From Microbacterium hibisci (GTDB lineage Bacteria > Actinomycetota > Actinomycetes > Actinomycetales > Microbacteriaceae), in NCBI RefSeq assembly GCF_015278255.1, contig NZ_JADIJC010000001.1, forward strand, positions 434,001-498,000: a stretch of 64,000 bases of DNA, given 5' to 3'. Both the position numbers and the translations under genes were made by a program. Positions 31,898 through 40,085 of this stretch are shown one piece after another. The notes beneath the pieces were generated by a model. That model saw only the letters and a program-made list of their open reading frames with translations. It searched no databases and was not told where the DNA came from. How positions within the stretch are numbered: the stretch's first letter is position 1; each line of letters starts with the position of its first letter.

Positions 31898-33262
31898 CTA
31901 CGGCTGCTGCGCGACGTCATAGACGTCGCGCAGCAGCCATTTTCCGTCCCGGAGCAGGATGACGATCATCTGAGGGGTCGATGAGGCGTCCTGCGGATCG
32001 AGGCGCAGCACTGCGAGGTCTCCGAACTCGTCGAGGAGCGTGACCGTGCGCTGCGCCGCGGGCAGGTCGACCGCCCCGGGAGCGAGGGCAGCGGGGTCGA
32101 CGACGACGCCCGTGAGGCAGGCAGCGTCTGCGGCGCAGGCCAGACGCACGTCCAGCAGCGCTTCCGTGACGCGGGCGAGGTCCGTCGGCGCCTCGCCGCC
32201 GGACGACGCCTCGGACTCCGCCTCTGCGGACGGCGCGGTCGCGTCGGTGTCGGACGGCGCGTCCGACTCCGCCTCCCCGGTCGGCGCGGCTCTCGACGCC
32301 GGCGGTTCCGCCCCGGTCTGTACCGACGCCGCAGGCGAGTCCTCCGTGGCGACGCCGCCCGCGGCGGGCCAGAGCGCACCGCCGGTCAGCACGGCGGCCG
32401 CGACCGTGCCGCCCACGAGCCACGGCGCGCGCCGGCGGCGCCGCTCGGCGGCAGGCGACTCACGGCGACGCAGCCCTCGCCACACCGCTGTCGTAGCCCG
32501 CGAGACCGTATCGGCCAGGTCATCGTCGACTCCGGCGATGAGCGCCCGCCACATCGACGAGGGCGCCGGATCCGCCGCGTGACTCGAGCTGGTGCGCGCG
32601 GCGGCCTCGGTGCCGGCGGCGCTCTCGGACGCGCTGCGCGGACTGAGGATCACGGTGCTCAGCGGCTCCGGCGTTGCGATCGCGAAGAGCGCCTCCTCCG
32701 CGGCGGTCAGCTCGTGGACCGACAGCCGCTCGGCCTCCAGCGCGCGCAGCGCGGTGCCCCACGTGCGCTGCGCGTGAGGCTCGACGGCCACCAGGTTCAG
32801 GACGGACGCGGCCTCATCGCGTGCGCGCCGGGATGCGGCATCCGTCGCCAGCACCGGCCTTCCGGAATCGTCCAGCCACCACTCCCCCTGCGTCTCGGGC
32901 GCGAGCGCCAGCTGGCCGCAGCCGCGGAGCAGGCTGACGGCGAGGGTCACGGCCTCGCCCAGTGAGAGCGGCATGCGTCCGGCACGTCTGCGGACGAAGT
33001 CCTCCACGCGCTCGGTGCACACCGGCAGCACGACGTGGTGCCCGGCGGGGTGGCGGGCGACGTCGAGCGGTGCCAGCACATGACCGTCGGCCGGGGCATC
33101 CCACCCGGCCCAGTCGGGCCCCACGGTCTCGGCGTCGACGAGCACCCGAGCACCGCCCGACGTCCGCACGAGGAGGCCCGCCCACGGTCCGTCTTCGCGT
33201 GCGCGGACGCTGCGGATCTCGCGGTACGGTCGGCCCAGCGCCGTGTCGTCCGTCGTCATCAC
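31898..33262 (-). CDS. Hypothetical protein with one transmembrane segment
   Basis: A 454-residue protein I do not recognise. Residues 1-230 are a soluble cytoplasmic part; LSLGEAVTLAVSLLRGCGQL followed by GEWWLDDSGRPVLATDA resembles the spacing of a degenerate protein-kinase core but lacks catalytic motifs. A single membrane helix follows near residue 275-297 (WLVGGTVAAAVLTGGALW). Next is a Ser/Ala/Glu-rich linker of about 70 residues, then an extracellular-side domain with two close cysteines (RLACAADAACLTG) and a beta-rich end (MIVILLRDGKWLLRDVYDV). This looks like a membrane sensor-like layout. The ATG at 33262 is followed at once by a second ATG, so either may be used. Confidence 0.75.
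   Translation of the reverse strand: MMTTDDTALGRPYREIRSVRAREDGPWAGLLVRTSGGARVLVDAETVGPDWAGWDAPADGHVLAPLDVARHPAGHHVVLPVCTERVEDFVRRRAGRMPLSLGEAVTLAVSLLRGCGQLALAPETQGEWWLDDSGRPVLATDAASRRARDEAASVLNLVAVEPHAQRTWGTALRALEAERLSVHELTAAEEALFAIATPEPLSTVILSPRSASESAAGTEAAARTSSSHAADPAPSSMWRALIAGVDDDLADTVSRATTAVWRGLRRRESPAAERRRRRAPWLVGGTVAAAVLTGGALWPAAGGVATEDSPAASVQTGAEPPASRAAPTGEAESDAPSDTDATAPSAEAESEASSGGEAPTDLARVTEALLDVRLACAADAACLTGVVVDPAALAPGAVDLPAAQRTVTLLDEFGDLAVLRLDPQDASSTPQMIVILLRDGKWLLRDVYDVAQQP
31902..31938 (+). terminator. Terminator hairpin of sucB inside the convergent gene
   Basis: A perfect 17-bp stem (31902-31918 with 31922-31938; arm GGCTGCTGCGCGACGTC) with an ATA loop starts 24 bp after the sucB stop. 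It lies within the last codons of the convergent hypothetical gene, whose C-terminus LLRDVYDVAQQP it encodes. Confidence 0.75.
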
Positions 33263-33370
33263 GCCAGTGTGGGCGGCCGCGAGCGGGCTCTGAGGCCCAC
33301 ACCGGAGCTCTGTGGATCACCCGGCGCCGCTCGGGGCTGTGGAGGAACCAAGGAGCACCCGTCGGAAAGG

Positions 33371-33376
33371 TAGTCT
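33371..33376 (+). promoter_or_regulatory. Candidate -10 element of the DUF4191 gene
   Basis: TAGTCT is followed by GGAAGGC and the ATG at 33384. The transcript would start at the ATG, so the GGAAGG in between would not be part of the message. Confidence 0.4.
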
Positions 33377-33383
33377 GGAAGGC

Positions 33384-34094
33384 ATGGCCGCGCGCAGTTC
33401 CGCCCCCGAGAAACGACCGGGATTCTTCTCCCAGATCCGCACTCTGTACACCTTCACGCAGAAGGAGTTCCGCTGGCTGCCGTTCCTGCTGATCGGCATC
33501 CTCCTCCTCGGCATCGCCGCCGGTGTCGGCGTGGGCTTCGCGATCCCGCCGATCGCCGTGTGGAGCATCATCCTCTGGGGCCTCACGGGCCTCATGCTCG
33601 GTGTGCTCGCCTCGATGATGACCATGACGAGGCTGTCGACCCGCGCGATGTACAAGAAGATCGACGGGATGCCGGGAGCCACCGGTCACGTCCTGTCGAC
33701 GTCGCTCGGCCGCAAGTGGCAGGCGAGCGAGATGCCCGTCGGCATCAACCCCAAGACCCAGGAGGCCGTCTACCGCGCGATCGGCCGAGGCGGCATCGTG
33801 ATCGTGGGCGAGGGCGCCCGTGGGCGCCTCACCCGGCTGGTGAATGACGAGCGCTCGAAGGCGCAGCGCGTCGCGTCGGGTGTGCCGGTCACCGTGATCT
33901 ACATCGGCCACGGCGAGGGCGAAGTTCCGATCGCCAAGCTCGCCTCGACCATCAAGGCGCTGCCGAAGAAGATCGATCGCGCGACGATGGCCGCCGTCAT
34001 CAAGCGCATCGACTCCGTCTCGCAGTCACTGACGTCGCTTCCCATCCCGAAGGGCATCGATCCCACGAAGGTGCGAGCGCCGCGACCGCGCTGA
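33384..34094 (+). CDS. DUF4191 family membrane protein
   Basis: A 236-residue protein of the actinobacterial DUF4191 family. A short basic N-terminus leads to two membrane helices (about residues 28-48, LPFLLIGILLLGIAAGVGVGF by its core LLLGIAAGVG, and 55-78). A cytoplasmic domain follows with YKKIDGMPGATGHVL, RKWQASEMPVGINPKTQEAVYR and VGEGARGRLTRLVNDE. The function is unknown. I recall the family as usual near lipoyl-metabolism and glnA genes, which fits this location. The start MAARSSAPEK was chosen from the -10 spacing. Confidence 0.88.
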   Translation: MAARSSAPEKRPGFFSQIRTLYTFTQKEFRWLPFLLIGILLLGIAAGVGVGFAIPPIAVWSIILWGLTGLMLGVLASMMTMTRLSTRAMYKKIDGMPGATGHVLSTSLGRKWQASEMPVGINPKTQEAVYRAIGRGGIVIVGEGARGRLTRLVNDERSKAQRVASGVPVTVIYIGHGEGEVPIAKLASTIKALPKKIDRATMAAVIKRIDSVSQSLTSLPIPKGIDPTKVRAPRPR

Positions 34095-34110
34095 CCTTAA
34101 TCCTCGAACC

Positions 34111-34136
34111 TCGGGCCGTCCGCATGGGCGGCCCGA
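34111..34136. terminator. Bidirectional terminator between DUF4191 and RDD genes
   Basis: An 11-bp stem (34111-34121 with 34126-34136; arm TCGGGCCGTCC, one G-U pair) and a GCAT loop lie in the 50-bp gap between the convergent genes. Confidence 0.8.
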
Positions 34137-34144
34137 CTGGTCTG

Positions 34145-34537
34145 TCAGGAGCGGATGAGCACCGTGCCCGCGGCCTTGTCGTGCAGTCCGCGCTGGTCGG
34201 CGTCCCAGATGACCGCCGGGATCACGACGATGAGCAGCGCCGTGCGCACGATCGGTCGCCACAGCCCGACCCACGCGCCGTCGAGGCGGACCAGTCGCAG
34301 GCCGAACAGCCGGTGGCCCGGGCTGCCCTGCAGGGTCGGCAGGAAGACGAGCTGGATCGCTGCGAAGATGGCGAGGATCGCGAGCGGATCCCAGCCGAAG
34401 AAGCCCGAGATCAGGTAGGCGGCGCCGTAGTCGACGAAGAGAGCGCCCACTCGGCGGCCCAGCCGGCCGATCGATCCGGCGCCTTCGCGGGGTCGTCCGA
34501 GTCGCTCTCCGGGGTAGTCCTGCGTGCTCTGCGTCAC
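34145..34537 (-). CDS. RDD family membrane protein
   Basis: A 130-residue integral membrane protein of the RDD family. The name-giving Arg and Asp residues appear in GRRVGALFVDYGAAYLISG. Hydrophobic segments follow (LAILAIFAAIQLVFLPTL and IVRTALLIVVIPAVIW), with the typical GSPGHRLFGLRLVRLDG between them and DQRGLHDKAAGTVL at the end. The role may be transport or anchoring, but the family is poorly understood. The start is the GTG at 34537; upstream codons lack family similarity. It is divergent from glnA1. Confidence 0.88.
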   Translation of the reverse strand: MTQSTQDYPGERLGRPREGAGSIGRLGRRVGALFVDYGAAYLISGFFGWDPLAILAIFAAIQLVFLPTLQGSPGHRLFGLRLVRLDGAWVGLWRPIVRTALLIVVIPAVIWDADQRGLHDKAAGTVLIRS

Positions 34538-34608
34538 CCCTCCAGCGTATCCAGGTCGTCGTAACATCCCGGAAACACAAGAGATACCCCCGGGCAATCC
34601 CCTGCGGG

Positions 34609-34614
34609 TACTTT
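34609..34614 (+). promoter_or_regulatory. Possible -10 element of glnA1
   Basis: TACTTT predicts a start near 34621 and a leader of about 49 bases with GGAG at 34661-34664. This is a weak call. I see no clear GlnR-type repeat in the 132-bp gap. Confidence 0.3.
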
Positions 34615-34669
34615 GCCAGAGAGCCCGACCCGCACGGGCGGATCCGAATGCCCTACCTCTGGAGTCTTC

Positions 34670-36094
34670 ATGTTCAAAGATTCATCCGAGGTGCTGAAGT
34701 TCATCAAGGACGAGGACGTCAAGTTCCTCGACATCCGTTTCACGGACCTTCCTGGCGTGCAGCAGCACTTCAACATCCCGGCCTCCACCGTCGACGAAGA
34801 GTTCTTCACGGTCGGCCAGCTGTTCGACGGCTCCTCCATCCGGGGATTCGCGAACATCCACGAATCGGACATGCAGCTCATCCCGGATGTGTCGACGGCG
34901 TACCTCGACCCGTTCCGCGAGGCGAAGACCCTGATCATGGTCTTCGACATCTACAACCCGCGCAACGGCGAGATCTACTCGAAGGACCCGCGCCAGGTCG
35001 CCAAGAAGGCTGAGAAGTACCTCGCCTCGACCGGCATCGCCGACACCGCGTTCTTCGCCCCCGAGGCCGAGTTCTACATCTTCGACGACGTCCGCTACGA
35101 GGTGAAGCAGAACTCGAGCTTCTACTCCGTCGACTCCGAAGAGGGCGCGTGGAACACGGGCCGCGCCGAGGACGGCGGCAACCTCGCCAACAAGACCCCG
35201 TACAAGGGCGGCTACTTCCCCGTCTCGCCGGTCGACAAGACCGCCGATCTGCGTGACGACATCAGCCTGCGGCTCATCGAGTCGGGCCTCCAGCTCGAGC
35301 GCGCGCACCACGAGGTGGGCACGGGCGGCCAGCAGGAGATCAACTACCGCTTCGACACGATGGTCCACGCGGCCGACGACATCCTGAAGTTCAAGTACAT
35401 CGTCAAGAACGTGGCGAACGAGTGGGGCAAGGTCGCGACCTTCATGCCGAAGCCGCTCTTCGGCGACAACGGCTCGGGCATGCACACCCACCAGTCCCTG
35501 TGGCTCGAGGGCAAGCCCCTGTTCTACGACGAGAAGGGCTACGCGCAGCTCTCCGACCTGGCCCGCTGGTACATCGGCGGCATCCTGGCGCACGCGCCGG
35601 CGCTGCTCGCGTTCACCAACCCGACGCTCAACTCGTACAAGCGTCTCGTCAAGGGCTATGAGGCTCCGGTCAACCTCGTCTACTCGGCCGGCAACCGCTC
35701 GGCGGCCATCCGCATCCCGATCACGGGCTCCAACCCCAAGGCCAAGCGCATCGAGTTCCGCGCGCCTGATGCCTCGGGCAACCCGTACCTCGCCTTCGCC
35801 GCCCAGCTCATGGCCGGCCTCGACGGCATCCAGAACCGCATCGAGCCGCACGAGCCCGTCGACAAGGACCTGTACGAGCTTCCCCCCGAGGAGGCGAAGA
35901 ACATCCCGCAGGTTCCGAACTCGCTGCTCGACTCGCTCGAGGCGCTGCGCGCCGACCACGAGTTCCTGCTCAAGGGCGGCGTCTTCACGCCCGAGCTCAT
36001 CGAGACGTGGATCGAGTACAAGATCGAGAACGAGATCCAGCCGCTCAACGCGCGTCCGCACCCGTTCGAGTACGAGCTGTACTTCGGCGTCTGA
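34670..36094 (+). CDS. glnA: Type I glutamine synthetase GlnA1 (adenylylatable)
   Basis: A 474-residue dodecameric GSI-beta glutamine synthetase making glutamine from glutamate, ammonia and ATP. It has [17 protein letters not shown], the catalytic [21 protein letters not shown] ATP loop (seen as [10 protein letters not shown]), NRSAAIRIP and the adenylylation loop [10 protein letters not shown] with Tyr402, the expected GlnE target. The ATG at 34670 has GGAG upstream. The last 22 bp of the gene are the attachment site of the 15-kb island; the protein end ELYFGV is unchanged because the repeat includes the stop codon. Confidence 0.97.
   Translation: MFKDSSEVLKFIKDEDVKFLDIRFTDLPGVQQHFNIPASTVDEEFFTVGQLFDGSSIRGFANIHESDMQLIPDVSTAYLDPFREAKTLIMVFDIYNPRNGEIYSKDPRQVAKKAEKYLASTGIADTAFFAPEAEFYIFDDVRYEVKQNSSFYSVDSEEGAWNTGRAEDGGNLANKTPYKGGYFPVSPVDKTADLRDDISLRLIESGLQLERAHHEVGTGGQQEINYRFDTMVHAADDILKFKYIVKNVANEWGKVATFMPKPLFGDNGSGMHTHQSLWLEGKPLFYDEKGYAQLSDLARWYIGGILAHAPALLAFTNPTLNSYKRLVKGYEAPVNLVYSAGNRSAAIRIPITGSNPKAKRIEFRAPDASGNPYLAFAAQLMAGLDGIQNRIEPHEPVDKDLYELPPEEAKNIPQVPNSLLDSLEALRADHEFLLKGGVFTPELIETWIEYKIENEIQPLNARPHPFEYELYFGV
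36073..36094 (+). other. attL: 22-bp core at the glnA1 3' end
   Basis: CGAGCTGTACTTCGGCGTCT plus GA is repeated exactly at 51050-51071. It encodes the last six residues and stop of GlnA1. Bases on both sides differ between the copies, so the identity ends sharply at 22 bp, as expected for a tyrosine-recombinase crossover core. Confidence 0.85.
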
Positions 36095-36145
36095 TTCCGA
36101 GGGGTCTTGAGGACCGCACTCCCGGTTTCCGAGGCCAGCCATTTG

Positions 36146-36181
36146 CTGAGCCCCAGGCGGCATCTGCCGTCTGGGGCTCAG
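36146..36181. terminator. Terminator-like hairpin at the island's left end
   Basis: A 17-base arm CTGAGCCCCAGGCGGCA (36146-36162) pairs with 36165-36181 with one mismatch. It lies 51 bp after the glnA1 stop inside island DNA and may now act as the glnA1 terminator. Confidence 0.75.
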
Positions 36182-36219
36182 TCTATCTCTGGTCGTTTAC
36201 GGACGGCTACGGGGAGTAG

Positions 36220-36237
36220 ACGGACAGGTTTTCGGAC
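36220..36237 (+). repeat. Left copy of an 18-bp end repeat (possible integrase or Xis arm site)
   Basis: ACGGACAGGTTTTCGGAC differs by one base from 50931-50948 and has the same orientation. GACGGC stands about 18 bp upstream of it here and about 20 bp upstream in the right copy. Confidence 0.55.
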
Positions 36238-36456
36238 GGTGTGCGGATGACCGCTTCCGCTCACGCGCAGCGACGGCGAGAGGCACAGGCGGCGGCCTGG
36301 TGACTCACCAAGACCAACTGATGGGCTCGACGCACTCCCCGCTCACAGCTCGTGAGGTGGGCATGCTGCCCACTGTCGTACGCCCCCGCGCCCGGCGAGG
36401 AAGCTCATGCGCACGGTGACCATCCGACCGCCGAACCGAGCGACGCTCTGTCTGGG

Positions 36457-37467
36457 TTAATATTCGAAGACCAGCCGGGCGAGCACCTTGCCGGAGAGCA
36501 CCTCGTCGATGGCTTCGTTGACCTGCTCGATCTTGCGGCCCTCGGCGATGATCCGCGTGTGTCCGGCGGCGTGCAGCGCGAACACCTCGCCTAGGTCCTG
36601 CCGCGTGCCGACGATCGACCCGATGATGGAAATACCCTTCAGAACGGTCTCGAAGATCGACACGCTCATCTCCTGGTCCTTGGGCAGGGCGACGCAGATG
36701 AGTCGGCCGCCACGCGCGAGTGAAGCGAACGCCTGCTCGAACACCTTCGGCGACGCCGCGAGGACCAGGGCGACATCGGCTCCGCCAAGCGACTGGATAG
36801 CGGCGACCGGATCGACCCTGGCCGCGTTCACGACGTGTTCGGCACCGAGCTCCTTCGCGAGTTCCAGCTTGTCGTCCTCGACGTCGACGGCGATCACTGA
36901 GCCGCCCATGATGCGCGCGTATTGAACGCCCAGATGGCCCAGACCGCCGATGCCGAAGATCGCCACCTTCTCCGTCGGCACGATGGACGCGACTTTCAGC
37001 GCCTTGTAGGTCGTGACACCCGCACAGGTGAGGGGCGCAGCATCCAGCGGGGTGACCCCATCTGGGACCTCCACGACATGCGAAGCGCTCGCGACCGCGT
37101 ACTCGGCGAATCCCCCGTCGACCGAGTAGCCGCTGTTCTGCTGCTGCTCGCACAGCGTCTCTCGCCCGTCGATGCAGTAGCGACAATGGCCACACGCATA
37201 GCCGAGCCACGGAATCGCGACCCGGTCACCGACGGACCGGTTCTCGACACCCGCGCCCACACGCTCGACGATGCCGACGCCTTCATGACCGGGAACGAAA
37301 GGGAGTCCGGGCTTGACCGGCCAGTCGCCATGGGCGGCGTGGATATCGGTGTGGCACAAGCCGCAGGTCTCGAGGCGGACGAGAACTTGGCCCGGATCAG
37401 GCACCGGAATGTCGCGCTGCAGGATCTCGAGCGGTGAGGTGAACGATGAAACGACTGCGGCCTTCAT
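36457..37467 (-). CDS. Zinc-dependent alcohol dehydrogenase (AdhP type)
   Basis: A 336-residue medium-chain dehydrogenase oxidising alcohols with NAD+. The catalytic zinc ligands are Cys in ETCGLCHTDIH and His in PGHEGVG; the structural zinc site is the cysteine cluster CGHCRYCIDGRETLC. The Rossmann motif is VAIFGIGGLGHLGVQYA. Length and spacing match ethanol-active AdhP/AdhA enzymes. The ATG at 37467 is preceded by AAGGATG-like purines. First cargo gene at the left end of the island, transcribed toward glnA1. The 256-bp gap upstream holds no gene I can support. Confidence 0.93.
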   Translation of the reverse strand: MKAAVVSSFTSPLEILQRDIPVPDPGQVLVRLETCGLCHTDIHAAHGDWPVKPGLPFVPGHEGVGIVERVGAGVENRSVGDRVAIPWLGYACGHCRYCIDGRETLCEQQQNSGYSVDGGFAEYAVASASHVVEVPDGVTPLDAAPLTCAGVTTYKALKVASIVPTEKVAIFGIGGLGHLGVQYARIMGGSVIAVDVEDDKLELAKELGAEHVVNAARVDPVAAIQSLGGADVALVLAASPKVFEQAFASLARGGRLICVALPKDQEMSVSIFETVLKGISIIGSIVGTRQDLGEVFALHAAGHTRIIAEGRKIEQVNEAIDEVLSGKVLARLVFEY

Positions 37468-37723
37468 GATGCATCCTTCAGATCGTCGCGCGGCGGTTCA
37501 CCTTGGCGAGGGTCCGCGCACTCCCTGCGCACTGTCACCATTCCATCCCGCCGCGCCATCCGCCAGCCTCTCCCCTGCGGGAACGCCGACGGAACATCTG
37601 AGCCGTCGCCGGCACGATCCCCATCTTCCCGGGGCCTGGGCTCGAACGCACCCGACGTGAGCCGCCGGCACATCCCCGGGGGATACTCTGGCATCGACTT
37701 ATGACCGGGGAACAGGAGCGTGT

Positions 37724-38386
37724 ATGAGCGACGCTGGCATAGGGCATCCACTGCCGTCGGTCGACGACCACCGATCGACCCAACGCTCGGCTCGCGCCTC
37801 GACGCTGTTCGCTCTTCCGTTCGCGATTGCCAGTCTCCTCGTCGTGTTCGGTCTGGCTGGTCTGGGCTTCGAGGTCGAGACGCTCCTCGGAGTCGTCCTC
37901 GCCGGCACGGTGTTCGTCCCCGCCCTTGTCGAGATCGTTCTGCGCACATCCATCCCCCGCGCACTGCAGCTGCACTACCTGATCTTCATCGTTGCCGGTC
38001 CGCTGGCCGGGAGCGTGCTGCACGTGTACAGCGCCATCCCCCGATGGGATGCGTATGTGCATTTCGACTCGGGCGTCATGCTCGCGTGGCTCGGCATGCT
38101 CGCGGTGCGGCGTGCCGAAGAACGTGCGGGAGTCCCGCTGCCCGTCTGGTTCGGGCTGACCATCGTGATGGCGATCCCGATGGCGTTCGCCGGGGCGTGG
38201 GAGATCTCCGAGTTCGTCAGCGACGTCGTCCTCGGCACAACTTCTCAAAGCGGCCTCGAGGACACGATGTTCGACATCGTCGCGGGCACGGCCGGCGGGC
38301 TGTTGGCGATCGCGCTGCTGATGGTCGCCCGCCGACCACGCACCGTTGCACCCCTGTCACTGCTTCGCGGCGGCCGTCGCCGCTGA
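37724..38386 (+). CDS. Integral membrane protein, possibly DUF2238/YjdF-like
   Basis: A 220-residue protein with about six hydrophobic helices (LFALPFAIASLLVVFGLAG, LLGVVLAGTVFVPALVEIVL by core GVVLAGTVF, LIFIVAGPLAGSVLHV, and others). Polar residues conserved in the YjdF-type family are suggested by YVHFDSGVMLAWLGML, GAWEISEFVSDVVLG and LEDTMFDIVAGTAGG, where acidic residues line helices. The function is unknown. Starts at ATG 37724 (MSDAGIG). It stands alone between the divergent alcohol dehydrogenase and the downstream DUF1269 gene. Confidence 0.65.
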   Translation: MSDAGIGHPLPSVDDHRSTQRSARASTLFALPFAIASLLVVFGLAGLGFEVETLLGVVLAGTVFVPALVEIVLRTSIPRALQLHYLIFIVAGPLAGSVLHVYSAIPRWDAYVHFDSGVMLAWLGMLAVRRAEERAGVPLPVWFGLTIVMAIPMAFAGAWEISEFVSDVVLGTTSQSGLEDTMFDIVAGTAGGLLAIALLMVARRPRTVAPLSLLRGGRRR

Positions 38387-38555
38387 CGCTCCGCATTTCG
38401 CCGAGCAGCAACGATGCTTCGAGATCGCAGTCGACGCGTCGGACCCCGCGCTCGCTCCGCGAGCAGTACGCGCCGTAGGATCGCAGCACCGTGATGACCC
38501 GGATCTCGCGGACGACCTGATTGCCAGGCCGCGAGACATATCGAAGGAGATATCG

Positions 38556-39083
38556 ATGGCTACGAAGAACCTCGCACTGGTGGTCGGCTCGTACGATGAC
38601 ACCGAATCTGCGTCGGACGACTACCAGGCCCTCCGCAGCGGACAGGACGCGGGAGGCTACGAGGTCATCGGCGCGGTCGTGCTCGTCCGTGACAAGGACG
38701 GCAAGGTCCAGGTCAAGGAGCACGGCGACAAGTCCGTCGGCCATGGCGCGGCCTGGGGGGCCGGCGCGGGCGTCGTCGTCGGGCTTTTCGCACCGCCACT
38801 GTTGGCGGCGACGGCGGTCGGCGCGGGCATCGGCGCGATCCTCGGAAAGATCAAGAAGAACCGAGAAGAGAAGCAGTTCGGCGTCGACGTCGACGAGTAC
38901 CTCGCTCGGGGGACCTCGGCCGTCGTGGCGGTCGTCGACGACCGGTGGGCCGACAATGTCGAAAAGGCACTAGCGCGAGCCGACAAGCGGATCAGCAAGG
39001 CGATCGACTCCGACGACTACGAGAAGCTTCGCGAGGCGATCGAGAAGTCGGCCGACGACGTCGTCGAGCAGATCAACTCCTAG
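38556..39083 (+). CDS. DUF1269-type protein with glycine-rich hydrophobic hairpin
   Basis: A 175-residue protein. The N-terminal domain (SYDDTESASDDYQALRSG, VIGAVVLVRDKDGKVQVKE) and the central GAAWGAGAGVVVGLFAPPLL plus AVGAGIGAILGKIKK segment match DUF1269/DUF6325-like proteins, which carry a Gly/Ala-rich hydrophobic hairpin thought to sit in or on the membrane. The C-terminus is charged and helical. The function is unknown; relatives often occur with stress genes. An excellent AAGGAGATAT site precedes ATG 38556. Confidence 0.75.
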   Translation: MATKNLALVVGSYDDTESASDDYQALRSGQDAGGYEVIGAVVLVRDKDGKVQVKEHGDKSVGHGAAWGAGAGVVVGLFAPPLLAATAVGAGIGAILGKIKKNREEKQFGVDVDEYLARGTSAVVAVVDDRWADNVEKALARADKRISKAIDSDDYEKLREAIEKSADDVVEQINS

Positions 39084-39185
39084 CCTTCCGACGCGGGCAA
39101 GAGAACGGTGGAGCCCCGCGACGACATGCGGGGCGCCGCCGCACCGCCCGGGCTGCGACTCGCGGCGCAGTTCACCGAGGGAGCA

Positions 39186-39241
39186 GCCCGGCGGGCGAGC
39201 GCCGGGCCTCACCGCCGGAACCTCGCCCGAGACCGGCGGTG
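39186..39241 (+). terminator. Two hairpins after the DUF1269 gene
   Basis: GCCCGGCG (39186-39193) pairs with 39200-39207, and CACCGCCGG (39210-39218) with 39233-39241. They lie about 100 bp after the stop. The rest of the 329-bp gap (39084-39412) shows no gene. Confidence 0.5.
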
Positions 39242-39412
39242 ACTGTCGAGCATAGGGGCAAGACCCCTCTCCTTACTCAGCGCGTGGAGCACCGAAACCC
39301 CGCGTCGCGGAATCAAGGATCAGACCTCCGAGCATCACGGCGTTCCCACGCAACGTCGTGGCCGACCCGCATCGCCGAGGAGGCCATCAATGACCCGATC
39401 GGCCTCGGCGGA

Positions 39413-39964
39413 TCACCTGTGGAGAACTCGGTAGCCGAGGTGTACGAATCCGGATGCGAATCTGTGCTCGTCGAACAGCTCAAGATCGAGCTGAAGCGTC
39501 TTGTCGAAGAGCCGGATGCCCCCACCGACGACGGCGGGCGCCACCACGACGTGAACCTCGTCGAGCACACCGGCGCGTGCGGCTATGGACGCCAACTGCC
39601 CACCACCCACCGCAAGCGGCGCACGCGAGGCGTCTTTCATGCGGCGGGCCTCATCGGCGTCGAATGTGTCGCGCAACTCTGTCCGGCGAGTGGAGACGGA
39701 CCTCAGGTGGCGCGAGTAGACGACCTTATCGACACTGCGCCACCGGAGCGCGAACTCGCGGTCAGGAGTCGACAGATCCTCGAGCGGGACGTCGTCCCAC
39801 ATCTTCAGCGCCTCGTAGACCTTCCTGCTGTACAGGTGAGTACGAACGGGTGCGAGGAGCTCGTCGACGAAGGAGTGGACCTCTTGATCGCGGGTCGCCC
39901 ACTCCCATCCGAAATCAGGACCCGCGATGTAGCCGTCGAGCGAGGAGGAGTTGAAATAGATCAT
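39413..39964 (-). CDS. Dihydrofolate reductase/RibD C-terminal-like reductase
   Basis: A 183-residue protein of the RibD_C (dihydrofolate-reductase-fold) family. It has MIYFNSSSLDGYIAG at the start, HLYSRKVYEAL, and APLAVGGGQLASIAARAGVLDEVHV, where the Gly-rich turn binds NADPH in relatives. These small stand-alone proteins are common in actinobacteria; the substrate is usually unknown. ATG 39964 was chosen over the GTG nine bases earlier because family members begin at this Met-Ile and the purine-rich site is too near the GTG. Confidence 0.82.
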   Translation of the reverse strand: MIYFNSSSLDGYIAGPDFGWEWATRDQEVHSFVDELLAPVRTHLYSRKVYEALKMWDDVPLEDLSTPDREFALRWRSVDKVVYSRHLRSVSTRRTELRDTFDADEARRMKDASRAPLAVGGGQLASIAARAGVLDEVHVVVAPAVVGGGIRLFDKTLQLDLELFDEHRFASGFVHLGYRVLHR

Positions 39965-40085
39965 CGAGCCCACAACTCCGTACGCTACTGCCTTCGCGTC
40001 GATACGGGTGGCTGAGCAAGTTGATGCACGGCCAACGGCGCGCTGACCCTACCGCCGTGCTGTCTTCGGGTGCCAACATGTGTGA

